A stretch of DNA of 64,000 nucleotides from Seonamhaeicola sp. S2-3 (GTDB lineage: Bacteria > Bacteroidota > Bacteroidia > Flavobacteriales > Flavobacteriaceae), in the NCBI RefSeq assembly GCF_001971785.1, contig NZ_CP019389.1, forward strand, positions 321,001 to 385,000. The letters are read 5' to 3'. Of this stretch, positions 15,235 through 23,634 are shown piece by piece. Numbering within the stretch: the stretch's first letter is position 1; each line of letters starts with the position of its first letter. Position numbers and translations under genes: made by a program. The notes beneath the pieces were generated by a model. That model searched no databases. It had not been told where the DNA came from and saw nothing but the letters and a program-made list of their open reading frames with translations.

Positions 15235-18200
15235 ATGAATTTTTTAAATTCTGTCTTAAAAGTATTTGTAGGAGACAAATCTAAACAAGACGTTAAGGCT
15301 ATAATGCCAATAGTAGAAAAAATAAAAACCTTTGAGGCTGCACTAGAAGCATTATCTCATGATGAACTGAGAAATAAAACCATTGAGTTTAAAAATAAAA
15401 TTGCCGAAGCTACCAAAGATTTAAACAATCAAATAGATAAACTTACCGAAGAAGCAGAAAACACCGATGATATTGACGCTCGTGAAGATATCTATGAACA
15501 AATAGATAAACTTCATGACAATGTGTATGAAGTTACAGAAGGGGTTTTAAACGATATTTTACCAGAAGCCTTTGCTGTGGTTAAAGAAACTGCAAAACGT
15601 TTTGTTAATAATACAGAAATCACCGTAAAAGCTAATGAGTTTGACAGAACACTTTCTGGTGAAAAAACTTATGTAACCCTAGATGGAGACCATGCAATAT
15701 GGGCAAATTCTTGGGATGCTGCAGGAAAACCTATCACTTGGGATATGGTACATTACGATGTACAGCTAATTGGTGGTATTGCACTACACCAAGGTAAAAT
15801 TGCCGAAATGCAAACTGGTGAAGGTAAAACACTTGTAGCAACATTACCCGTATACTTAAATGCGCTTTCTGGTAAAGGAGTACACTTGGTAACTGTAAAT
15901 GATTACTTAGCTAAACGTGATAGCGCGTGGATGGCTCCTATTTTTGAATTCCACGGATTAAGTGTAGATTGTATTGATTACCATCAACCAAACTCCGATG
16001 CTCGTAAAAAAGCATACAACGCCGATATCACTTACGGAACCAACAATGAATTTGGTTTTGATTATTTACGTGATAACATGGCACATTCACCAGAAGACCT
16101 TGTACAACGCCCACATCACTATGCTATTGTAGATGAGGTTGACTCGGTTTTAGTTGATGATGCACGTACACCTTTAATTATTTCTGGTCCTATTCCTAAA
16201 GGAAACCATCATGAATTTAACGAATTAAAACCCAAAGTTGATGACATTGTTAATGTACAACGCAAATATTTAACAGGGGTTTTAGCCGAAGCCAAAAAAC
16301 TTATTAAAGAAGGAGACACTAAAGAAGGCGGATTCCAACTACTTCGTGTATTCCGTGGTATGCCAAAAAATAAAGCGCTTATTAAGTTTTTATCAGAAGA
16401 AGGTGTAAAACAACTACTTCAAAAAACTGAAAACTTCTACATGCAAGATAACAACCGAGAAATGCCTAAGGTTGATGCAGAACTATACTATGTGATTGAT
16501 GAAAAAAACAATCAGATTGAATTAACCGATAAAGGCGTTGATTACCTATCTGGAAAAGATGACCCTAATTTCTTTATAATGCCAGAAATAGGTATGGAAA
16601 TTGCCAAAATTGAAAGTCAAGGGTTACCTCCAGAAGAAGAAGCCAATCTTAAAGAAGAACTTTATAAAGAATTTGGTGTAAAATCAGAACGTATCCATAC
16701 GCTAAATCAATTACTTAAAGCCTATGCCTTATTTGAAAAAGACACACAATATGTGGTGATGGACAATAAGGTAATGATAGTTGATGAACAAACGGGGCGT
16801 ATCATGGATGGTCGTCGTTATTCTGACGGTTTACACCAAGCTATTGAAGCTAAAGAAAACGTAAAAATTGAAGATGCTACACAAACATTTGCTACCGTAA
16901 CACTTCAAAATTACTTTAGAATGTACCGCAAACTTTCTGGTATGACGGGTACTGCGGTTACAGAAGCCGGAGAGTTCTGGGAAATATACAAACTAGATGT
17001 TGTTGAAATTCCTACCAACAAACCTATAGCCCGTGATGACCGCGAAGATTTAGTTTTCAAAACAAAACGCGAAAAATACAATGCCGTAATTGATGAAGTA
17101 ACAGAATTATCAAAAGCAGGTCGCCCAGTGTTAATTGGTACAACCTCGGTTGAAATTTCGGAGTTATTAGGAAAAATGCTAAGCATTAGAAAAATTCCGC
17201 ATAACGTATTAAACGCAAAACAACATAAAAAAGAAGCCGAAATTGTAGACCAAGCAGGTAGAAGCGGACAAGTTACTATTGCTACCAATATGGCTGGTCG
17301 TGGTACCGATATTAAATTAACCGATGAAGTTAAAAAAGCAGGTGGTTTAGCCATTATTGGTACAGAACGTCATGATTCTCGTAGGGTAGACCGCCAGTTG
17401 CGTGGTCGTGCTGGTCGTCAAGGAGACCCAGGTAGCTCACAATTCTATGTGTCTTTAGAAGACAATTTAATGCGCCTTTTTGGTAGTGAACGTATTGCCA
17501 AAATGATGGACCGCATGGGATTGAAAGAAGGTGAAGTTATTCAACATTCTATGATTTCTAAATCTATTGAGCGTGCACAGAAAAAAGTTGAAGAAAACAA
17601 CTTTGGGGTTCGTAAACGCTTGCTAGAATATGATGATGTTATGAATGCCCAACGTGAGGTAGTTTACAAACGTCGTCGTCATGCATTACACGGTGAGCGT
17701 CTTCGTGTAGATTTAGCTAACATGATTTTTGATACCTCCGAAGGTATTGCACAAACCAATAAAGCTGCTAACGATTATAAAAACTTTGAATTTGAGCTAA
17801 TTCGTTACTTCTCAATGAGTTCTCCTATTACCGAAGAAGAATTCAGTAAATTGTCTGAGCAAGAATTAACGTCTAAAATTTATAAAGCCGCTTTTGAACA
17901 TTACCGTAATAAAATGGAACGCAATGCAGATATTGCTTTCCCTGTAATAAAAAATGTTTACGAAAATCAGCGTGATAAATACAAACGCATTGTAGTACCA
18001 TTTACCGATGGTGTAAAAAGTTTAAATGTGGTTACAGACCTGGAAAAAGCTTATGAAACCAACGGTAAACAGCTTATCACAGATTTTGAAAAGAACATTA
18101 CACTAGCCATTATTGATGATGCTTGGAAAACCCATTTACGTAAAATGGATGAGTTAAAGCAATCGGTTCAATTAGCTGTTCACGAACAAAAAGATCCGCT

Positions 18201-18588
18201 TTTAATTTATAAGTTTGAAGCTTTTGAATTGTTCAAAACCATGATAGACCAAGTGAACAAAGATGTTATTTCATTCTTATTTAAAGGAGAATTACCTCAA
18301 GAAACACAAGATAACATTCAAGAAGCTCGAGCTAGAAAACAAGAAAAGGTACAAACCACAAAAGAAGAAATTCCTAATTTAGATGAACGCGCTGCCGAAA
18401 GTAGAGCTGCTGGTAATACCCAACGCCAACAACAAGTAGTAGAAACCATAGTGAGAGACAAGCCTAAAATAGGACGTAACGACCGTGTTACTATAAAACA
18501 CGTTATTAATGGTGAAAACAAAACCTTAAAATACAAACAAGCCGAACCTTTAATTGCTAAAGGTGATTGGGTTTTGGTTGAGGACTAA
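15235..18588 (+). CDS. secA: Preprotein translocase ATPase SecA
   Basis: A 1117-residue motor ATPase that drives proteins through SecYEG. Walker A MQTGEGKT occurs near residue 195, and VDEVDSVLVDDARTPL is the DEAD-type motif II with its neighbours. A preprotein cross-linking domain, the motif GTDIKL, and the RGRAGRQGDPGSS motif VI follow. The length matches Bacteroidota SecA, which has insertions relative to the roughly 900-residue E. coli protein. The C-terminal zinc finger (CxCxSG...) of many SecA proteins, which binds SecB, is absent; the protein ends in a basic KPKIGRNDRV... tail. A toxin-antitoxin-chaperone island with a SecB-like protein lies directly downstream. Confidence 0.98.
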   Translation: MNFLNSVLKVFVGDKSKQDVKAIMPIVEKIKTFEAALEALSHDELRNKTIEFKNKIAEATKDLNNQIDKLTEEAENTDDIDAREDIYEQIDKLHDNVYEVTEGVLNDILPEAFAVVKETAKRFVNNTEITVKANEFDRTLSGEKTYVTLDGDHAIWANSWDAAGKPITWDMVHYDVQLIGGIALHQGKIAEMQTGEGKTLVATLPVYLNALSGKGVHLVTVNDYLAKRDSAWMAPIFEFHGLSVDCIDYHQPNSDARKKAYNADITYGTNNEFGFDYLRDNMAHSPEDLVQRPHHYAIVDEVDSVLVDDARTPLIISGPIPKGNHHEFNELKPKVDDIVNVQRKYLTGVLAEAKKLIKEGDTKEGGFQLLRVFRGMPKNKALIKFLSEEGVKQLLQKTENFYMQDNNREMPKVDAELYYVIDEKNNQIELTDKGVDYLSGKDDPNFFIMPEIGMEIAKIESQGLPPEEEANLKEELYKEFGVKSERIHTLNQLLKAYALFEKDTQYVVMDNKVMIVDEQTGRIMDGRRYSDGLHQAIEAKENVKIEDATQTFATVTLQNYFRMYRKLSGMTGTAVTEAGEFWEIYKLDVVEIPTNKPIARDDREDLVFKTKREKYNAVIDEVTELSKAGRPVLIGTTSVEISELLGKMLSIRKIPHNVLNAKQHKKEAEIVDQAGRSGQVTIATNMAGRGTDIKLTDEVKKAGGLAIIGTERHDSRRVDRQLRGRAGRQGDPGSSQFYVSLEDNLMRLFGSERIAKMMDRMGLKEGEVIQHSMISKSIERAQKKVEENNFGVRKRLLEYDDVMNAQREVVYKRRRHALHGERLRVDLANMIFDTSEGIAQTNKAANDYKNFEFELIRYFSMSSPITEEEFSKLSEQELTSKIYKAAFEHYRNKMERNADIAFPVIKNVYENQRDKYKRIVVPFTDGVKSLNVVTDLEKAYETNGKQLITDFEKNITLAIIDDAWKTHLRKMDELKQSVQLAVHEQKDPLLIYKFEAFELFKTMIDQVNKDVISFLFKGELPQETQDNIQEARARKQEKVQTTKEEIPNLDERAAESRAAGNTQRQQQVVETIVRDKPKIGRNDRVTIKHVINGENKTLKYKQAEPLIAKGDWVLVED

Positions 18589-18613
18589 ATAAATTACTAC
18601 ATAAATAAAAATG

Positions 18614-18647
18614 AAATCCCGATAATTACCTATCGGGATTTTTTTAT
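18614..18647 (+). terminator. Intrinsic terminator after secA
   Basis: Perfect 11-bp stem AAATCCCGATA / TATCGGGATTT (18614-18641) followed by a T run. Confidence 0.93.
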
Positions 18648-18690
18648 GTCTTCTAATAACAGGTTGACTTTGTCAGAAAAATTCACGAAC

Positions 18691-18700
18691 TTCGTTTAAC
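18691..18700. repeat. Left 10-bp inverted repeat bracketing the toxin-antitoxin-chaperone island
   Basis: TTCGTTTAAC; its exact reverse complement GTTAAACGAA is at 20413-20422. With two mismatches the match extends to 16 bp. The pair encloses the three-gene island and the palindromic element. Confidence 0.55.
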
Positions 18701-18786
18701 AGTCGATAAATTCAATTAAAACTGATTTTATCTTGATTTTGTTAGGCACAAGCTAAAAAAATCACACTATATCTTAATATTCTAAA

Positions 18787-18828
18787 GTTAATAATTATTT
18801 TAGCAGGTATAATAAATTGTTAATAATT
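18787..18828 (+). promoter_or_regulatory. Direct repeat upstream of the toxin gene, possible antitoxin operator
   Basis: GTTAATAATT occurs at 18787-18796 and 18819-18828, 32 bp apart (about three helical turns), ending 18 bp before the toxin start. HigA-type antitoxins usually repress their own operon through sites here; that these are the sites is inference. Confidence 0.35.
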
Positions 18829-18846
18829 TAGCTATAACTAAACATT

Positions 18847-19239
18847 TTGAAGAAATTTTCCTTAAGTTTGTCACCGCATATTACAAGCACTACAAAAATT
18901 AGTGTTTATGAATTAAATAAAAATGGGAAAAGTCTTTTTGAACCGTTCGTTGATGAAATTGAAAAAGATGGCTACTTATTTGACAAGTTGGCTGGAGCTC
19001 TCAGAATTATTGAAGAAACTTCTAACCTCAAAAGATATCCAAAAACAAAATTTAGAGAACTTAAAGGTCATAACTTAAGCTGCAAAGTATATGAAGCTAA
19101 ATCTAATATTATTAGAGTATATCTTTTTCACGAAGAAAAAACAGGTAGAGTCATAATAACTGGTGGACTAAAAGATAATCAAGATAAAGACATAAAAGCA
19201 ATTTTGAAAATTATAAAAGAATATAATGATGAGAAATAG
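18847..19239 (+). CDS. HigB/RelE-superfamily toxin (Gp49-like) of a TAC module
   Basis: A 130-residue protein of the phage-derived Gp49/HigB branch of RelE-type mRNA interferases. Helical FEPFVDEIEKDGYLFDKLAG is followed by strands around FRELKGHNLSCKVYEA, IIRVYLFHEE and RVIITGGLKDN, and a final helix. Basic and polar residues of the last strands would form the RNase site. Family members cleave ribosome-bound mRNA. The start is a TTG (no ATG in frame nearby). The gene overlaps the antitoxin gene by 14 bp, toxin first, the order typical of higBA. Assigned from fold pattern and neighbourhood. Confidence 0.82.
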   Translation: MKKFSLSLSPHITSTTKISVYELNKNGKSLFEPFVDEIEKDGYLFDKLAGALRIIEETSNLKRYPKTKFRELKGHNLSCKVYEAKSNIIRVYLFHEEKTGRVIITGGLKDNQDKDIKAILKIIKEYNDEK

Positions 19240-19657
19240 AGATAGTATACGCGAAAAAATTTTAAATCAACCATCTTACTGGGTTGAAGGTATAAATAGC
19301 TTTCTCTATAATGCTATTTTGGAATATATGGAAGATAACAATATGAATAGAACTGAATTAGCAAGTCATCTTGGAATATCAAAAGGCAGAGTTTCTCAAA
19401 TCCTAAATGATGGAGAGATTAATTTTAGTATTGAAAAAGTTGTTCAAATAGCTTTAAAGGTTAATAAATTTCCAGTTTTTGAACTTAAAGATAAGAATTC
19501 TTATTTAGATGATTTAAACTCTAATAATCATAAAACAAAAGATTTAAGCTATTATGAAAATGACAGCTTTTCTGAAGTTTACTCGAAGAATAAAAAGGAT
19601 AGTAAAATAATTCATCTTTACAGTAATAATGAATTTACAAAACAATTAGCACTTTAA
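19226..19657 (+). CDS. HigA-like HTH antitoxin with long C-terminal tail
   Basis: A 143-residue protein. Residues about 30-80 form an XRE/Cro-type helix-turn-helix (NRTELASHLGISKGRVSQIL). Residues about 85-143 are a polar, probably disordered extension with scattered aromatics (LSYYENDSF, IIHLYSNNEF). Ordinary HigA antitoxins end soon after the HTH. A C-terminal extension is what 'chaperone addiction' antitoxins use to make folding depend on a SecB-like partner, and the next gene, 1 nt downstream, encodes one. It would neutralise the upstream toxin and repress the operon. Confidence 0.85.
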   Translation: MMRNRDSIREKILNQPSYWVEGINSFLYNAILEYMEDNNMNRTELASHLGISKGRVSQILNDGEINFSIEKVVQIALKVNKFPVFELKDKNSYLDDLNSNNHKTKDLSYYENDSFSEVYSKNKKDSKIIHLYSNNEFTKQLAL

Positions 19658-19658
19658 A

Positions 19659-20123
19659 ATGGCTAAAAAAACAAATACAAATAAAGATAATATTGGATAC
19701 AGAATTTCTCAAATTCATTCTTTAAAATTCTCTTTTAAAGACATTGAAATAGAAAGATTGAATCAATTATTTGAAACCCAAAATGCTTTAGCTTTAAACA
19801 CGAGCACGTCATTGAATATTGATAAAGAGAAATCAACTATTATAATTGATATTAACACACAATTAGTTGACAATGAAAAAGAAAATGTTTTAGTTGAACA
19901 TTCTGGTAGAACAGTTTATATAGTAAAAGGTTTAGATAGTGTTTATAATGAAGGTGAAAATAATTTTGATCTTCCTGATGGTTTAGTCATTCAGTTATTT
20001 AGCATTGCTTACTCTCACGCAAGAGCTTTATTAGCGACTGAAATAAGTCCTACTATTTATAAAGATAAATATATGTTACCTGTAATTGACCCTAGAGTAT
20101 TTTTAAAAAAAGATAACAAATAA
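19659..20123 (+). CDS. SecB-like chaperone of a toxin-antitoxin-chaperone module
   Basis: A 154-residue protein, close to the 155 of E. coli SecB. The pattern is SecB-like: antiparallel strands (IHSLKFSFKDIEIERL, LNIDKEKSTIIIDINTQLV, RTVYIVKG), then the crossover and long helix DGLVIQLFSIAYSHARALLATE, then the end ...MLPVIDPRVFL, which matches the LPPINPxxFL end of SecB. It is the third gene of an operon with a toxin and an HTH antitoxin, 1 nt after the antitoxin stop. Known TAC modules (such as M. tuberculosis higB1-higA1-Rv1957) use this chaperone to fold and protect the antitoxin. Whether it also serves general secretion is open. Confidence 0.8.
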   Translation: MAKKTNTNKDNIGYRISQIHSLKFSFKDIEIERLNQLFETQNALALNTSTSLNIDKEKSTIIIDINTQLVDNEKENVLVEHSGRTVYIVKGLDSVYNEGENNFDLPDGLVIQLFSIAYSHARALLATEISPTIYKDKYMLPVIDPRVFLKKDNK

Positions 20124-20133
20124 AAAAGCCAGT

Positions 20134-20422
20134 GCCCAACACCGGTAAGCGTTGCACAACTCGTCATCAGGAATAAATGGATAGTTTTTGAATTATTAAA
20201 AATAATTAAAAGCCCCATTTATCAATTAGTTATGTTTTACAAAAAATAGCATAACAAGTACATATTGACGGAATTCATGGTTGTGCAACAGACACAATGG
20301 CTATAAGTAATTGCTTGTTTTCGCCTACTTCTGAAAATCCTCTCGGATTTTCAGCTTGGTGTGTACTTGCAAATTTAAGAGCTAACCCACGCAAATACTC
20401 ATAGCCAAAACCGTTAAACGAA
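20134..20422. repeat. Nested palindromic element downstream of the TAC operon (attC-like in form)
   Basis: Two nested inverted structures. GTTGCACAAC (20151-20160) pairs with GTTGTGCAAC (20280-20289). GGCTATAAGTAATTGC (20299-20314) pairs with GCAAATACTCATAGCC (20391-20406; 14 of 16), enclosing a perfect hairpin CTGAAAATCC-tctc-GGATTTTCAG (20331-20354). The ends GCCCAAC (20134-20140) and GTTAAAC (20413-20419) fit the RYYYAAC / GTTRRRY cores of integron attC sites. The element is longer than typical attC sites and short core matches arise by chance. I recall similar sequence between genes in other Bacteroidota, so a dispersed repeat is the cautious label. Confidence 0.6.
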
Positions 20423-20426
20423 ACTC

Positions 20427-21116
20427 TCAGTTAATTTTTAAAATCAAATTAGGGTCTGGGCAATTTTGAGAATAAAAATCTAAATCTGTTTTAGCACAAA
20501 CCCCTGGATAATCGCCAAAATTACCTTGTAAGTCTTTAATAATTTGAAAATGCAAATGTGGTGGGTAATTACCGTTAACAGTCTCATCTCCTAAAGTTGC
20601 TATTGGTTCGCCTTGTTTAAAAACCTGACCAACTTTTAAACTTTCAATAGATTTTAAACTTAAATGCCCATAAAGTGTATAAAACACAACACCATCAATG
20701 TTATGCTCTAATATAATTGTTGGTCCGTAATCACCAAAATTAGTATTGTTTTTAAAGCTATGTACTTTAGCATCAAGGGGTGTAAGAACTACTGTTGTAG
20801 CTTCGCTCCATAAGTCTATTCCTAAATGAATATTACGTTCTTCTGTTATATCATTTTTAAAATGACCACTTCGTTTGTAAATATTACGCGTTTCTAAATA
20901 ACCTCCAAACGCTACTTTACCTTTTTGCTGTAGGATATTATGTTTTATAAACTGACTTAATTCTGAAATTGAAGCAATATTAACAGACTTTAAACTTTTA
21001 TTAGTTACAGACAGGTTTAAGGGAACATATTTTGACAACGCTATTGAAGCATCAAGTACTTGAATAGGTTTTAAACTAAGTGTTTTTAAAAATTTAGAAA
21101 ATTCACCTAACTGCAT
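20427..21116 (-). CDS. M23 family metallopeptidase
   Basis: A 229-residue LytM/M23-type peptidase. The zinc ligands are visible as H97-LGI-D101, with a YGHLS motif (H151) and HLHF (187-190). It lacks a signal peptide and the usual SH3 or coiled-coil regions, so a cytosolic or non-classically exported protein is possible. Family members cut peptide bridges in peptidoglycan. It shares its strand with rimO, whose stop is 7 bp upstream of this start, so the two form an operon. The stop codon lies 5 bp from the right inverted repeat of the TAC island. Confidence 0.88.
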   Translation of the reverse strand: MQLGEFSKFLKTLSLKPIQVLDASIALSKYVPLNLSVTNKSLKSVNIASISELSQFIKHNILQQKGKVAFGGYLETRNIYKRSGHFKNDITEERNIHLGIDLWSEATTVVLTPLDAKVHSFKNNTNFGDYGPTIILEHNIDGVVFYTLYGHLSLKSIESLKVGQVFKQGEPIATLGDETVNGNYPPHLHFQIIKDLQGNFGDYPGVCAKTDLDFYSQNCPDPNLILKIN

Positions 21117-21123
21117 GATTACT

Positions 21124-22428
21124 CTAACTTATAACCTCAGCATATAAATCAAAATCTTCGGCTTCAATAATTTTTACCGTAGTATATTCTCCTGTTTTTA
21201 GATACGTTTTACGGGCATCAATTAAAACTTCGTTATCAACATCGGGCGAATCAAATTCGGTTCTACCAACAAAATAATTCCCTTCTTTTCTATCAATTAT
21301 CACTTTAAACTCCTGCCCTATTTTAGCTTGGTTAAGTTCCCACGAAATTTGAGATTGTATTTCCATAATCTGATTAGCACGGTCTATTTTCACATCTTCG
21401 GGCACATCATCTTCTAAATTATAAGCATGTGTGTTTTCTTCGTGCGAATAGGTAAAACAACCTAAACGTTCAAAACGCATAGCTTTTACCCATTGTTTTA
21501 ACTCTTCAAAATCTGCTTCGGTTTCACCAGGATATCCCACAATTAACGTTGTACGAATACACATTTCTGGCACTTTAAATCTAAACTCATTTATAAGTTT
21601 AGTGGTTTTTTCTTTAGTAGTACCTCTACGCATACTTTTTAATATAGCATCAGAAATATGTTGCAACGGAATATCTAAATAATTACAAATTTTAGGTTCG
21701 CGCTTCATAACATCTAAAACATCCATAGGGAATCCTGTTGGAAATGCATAATGCAAACGAATCCATTCAATACCTTCAACCTTTACTAAGGCCTCCAGTA
21801 ATTCGGCTAAATTTCGTTTTTTATATAAATCTAATCCGTAGTAAGTTAAATCTTGTGCTATTAAAATAAGTTCTTTTACGCCTTTAGCAGCTAATTTTTC
21901 TGCTTCGGTAACTAAATCTTCAATAGGTGTACTGCGGTGTTTACCACGCATTAAAGGTATGGCGCAAAAGCTACAGGGCCTGTCGCAACCTTCAGCAATT
22001 TTTAAATAGGCGTAATTTTTTGGTGTAGTAGTTAAACGCTCGCCAATAAGCTCGTGTTTATAATCGGCTCCTAGAGCTTTCAACAAACCAGGAAGTTCTG
22101 TGGTGCCAAAATATTGATCTACATCTGGTATTTCTTTTTCTAAATCTGGCTTATAACGCTCTGAAAGGCAACCGGTAACAAACACCTTATCTACATAACC
22201 AGCTTCCTTTTTCTGCATATACTCTAAAATGGTATTAACACTTTCTTCTTTGGCATTATTAATAAAACCACAAGTGTTGATAACAACAATATTCCCCTCT
22301 TCTTCATGCACAACTTCTTTACCACTAGCTTTAAGTTGTCCCATCAACACTTCACTATCATAAACATTTTTACTGCAACCTAAGGTTACAACGTTTATCT
22401 TGTTCTTTTTAAGAGTTTTTGTACGCAT
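21124..22428 (-). CDS. rimO: Ribosomal protein S12 methylthiotransferase RimO
   Basis: A 434-residue radical-SAM enzyme that adds a methylthio group to the conserved Asp of ribosomal protein S12. The N-terminal UPF0004 domain carries Cys18, Cys53 and Cys87 for the auxiliary cluster. The radical-SAM CxxxCxxC is at Cys148, Cys152 and Cys155 (CDRPCSFC), and a TRAM domain forms the last 70 residues. The GCSKNVYDSE and LPLQHISD-type motifs favour RimO over MiaB. It shares a divergent promoter region with the serine hydrolase gene. Confidence 0.96.
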   Translation of the reverse strand: MRTKTLKKNKINVVTLGCSKNVYDSEVLMGQLKASGKEVVHEEEGNIVVINTCGFINNAKEESVNTILEYMQKKEAGYVDKVFVTGCLSERYKPDLEKEIPDVDQYFGTTELPGLLKALGADYKHELIGERLTTTPKNYAYLKIAEGCDRPCSFCAIPLMRGKHRSTPIEDLVTEAEKLAAKGVKELILIAQDLTYYGLDLYKKRNLAELLEALVKVEGIEWIRLHYAFPTGFPMDVLDVMKREPKICNYLDIPLQHISDAILKSMRRGTTKEKTTKLINEFRFKVPEMCIRTTLIVGYPGETEADFEELKQWVKAMRFERLGCFTYSHEENTHAYNLEDDVPEDVKIDRANQIMEIQSQISWELNQAKIGQEFKVIIDRKEGNYFVGRTEFDSPDVDNEVLIDARKTYLKTGEYTTVKIIEAEDFDLYAEVIS

Positions 22429-22449
22429 ACGTTTCTATAAATCAGGGCG

Positions 22450-22485
22450 CAAAGATACAACTTAATTAAACCTTTTATATATTTG
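22450..22485. promoter_or_regulatory. Divergent -7 elements of rimO and the serine hydrolase gene
   Basis: The minus strand has TATCTTTG (complement of 22450-22457) for rimO. The plus strand has TATATTTG (22478-22485) for the hydrolase, 26 bp before its ATG. Neither has a TTG at the ideal spacing. Confidence 0.55.
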
Positions 22486-22511
22486 AAGGTCTTAATTACC
22501 AAATCTAACTT

Positions 22512-23585
22512 ATGAAAACCTTAATCTACTTACTATTTCTAGGGCTTTTTAGTGTATTTAGCTGCTCTACAGAAGAAGCAACTAACGAAAATACGAACCC
22601 TACCGAAACTGAAATTTATTTTCCTCCTTTAGATTCTGATAGTTGGGAAACAAAATCTATAAGCGACTTAGAGTGGAATGAAGATCAACTTGAGCCATTA
22701 TTAGATTTTTTAGAAGCATTTAATACCAAAAGTTTTATGATACTTCACAACGGAAAAATTGTTGTTGAAGCGTATATGAATGAACATAATGCTAACACCC
22801 TTTGGTATTGGGCAAGTGCAGGAAAAACATTAACAACAGCCATTACTGGTATTGCCCAAAATGAAGGTTTTTTAAATATAAATGATAAAGTATCTGATTA
22901 TTTAGGAACAGGCTGGACAAATGCGCCACTAGAAAAAGAAAACCTAATTACCAATAAACACCTACTAACCATGACCTCTGGTTTAGATGATTCTAACGAT
23001 GATATTTCGGCAGAAAACTTAAATTACCTAGCCGATGCTGGAACACGTTGGGCATACCACGGTGTATTTTTAAAATTACAAGATGTGGTTGCACAAGCTA
23101 CTAACGATACTTGGAACAACTATTTTAACACAAAACTAAAAGATGAAATTGGTATGAACGGATTTTGGTTACCGTTTGAAAGCACCAATGTATACTGGAG
23201 CAATACCCGTAGTATGGCTAGATTTGGATTGCTTATGTACGCCAATGGAAAATGGGAAGACAATCAAATTATTCCTGAAACATATTTAAACGAGGCTATA
23301 AATACCTCGCAAACCATTAATGAAGCCTATGGCTACATGTGGTGGCTTAACGGAAAATCGAGTTACCATTTACCGCAAACCCAATTTGAATTTAGCGGCG
23401 AACTTATACCCAATGCCCCAGACGACATGTTTGCTGGCTTGGGTAAAAACGACCAAAAACTTTATATTATACCAAGCAAAGAACTAGTAATTGTTAGAAT
23501 GGGAGATGCTGCTAGCGAAGAGAACTTTGCACTTTCAAGTTTTGATGATGAATTGTGGAATAAAATTAATGCATTGATAGATTAA
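22512..23585 (+). CDS. Serine hydrolase (beta-lactamase class C-like), lipoprotein
   Basis: A 357-residue secreted protein. The signal peptide ends in a lipobox at Cys18 (FSVFSC) and a Glu/Thr/Asn-rich linker (20-38) follows. The catalytic domain has the nucleophile motif S-A-G-K at 102-105 and conserved class C elements such as KHLLTMTSGL and YWSNTRSMARFGLLM. The family includes D-aminopeptidases, esterases and peptidoglycan hydrolases; activity on antibiotics is not implied. The closing KTG-type triad motif is not obvious. Located in a membrane envelope by its lipid anchor; substrate unknown. Confidence 0.85.
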   Translation: MKTLIYLLFLGLFSVFSCSTEEATNENTNPTETEIYFPPLDSDSWETKSISDLEWNEDQLEPLLDFLEAFNTKSFMILHNGKIVVEAYMNEHNANTLWYWASAGKTLTTAITGIAQNEGFLNINDKVSDYLGTGWTNAPLEKENLITNKHLLTMTSGLDDSNDDISAENLNYLADAGTRWAYHGVFLKLQDVVAQATNDTWNNYFNTKLKDEIGMNGFWLPFESTNVYWSNTRSMARFGLLMYANGKWEDNQIIPETYLNEAINTSQTINEAYGYMWWLNGKSSYHLPQTQFEFSGELIPNAPDDMFAGLGKNDQKLYIIPSKELVIVRMGDAASEENFALSSFDDELWNKINALID

Positions 23586-23634
23586 TTTAAAAAATCCCAA
23601 AGCCTTTCTCTTTGAGCTCTTTTTTATTTACAAA

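Noticed and set aside
22512-23585. Antibiotic-resistance beta-lactamase
   Set aside because: SxxK fold family match only; the lipoprotein hydrolase lacks the other clear class C resistance motifs.
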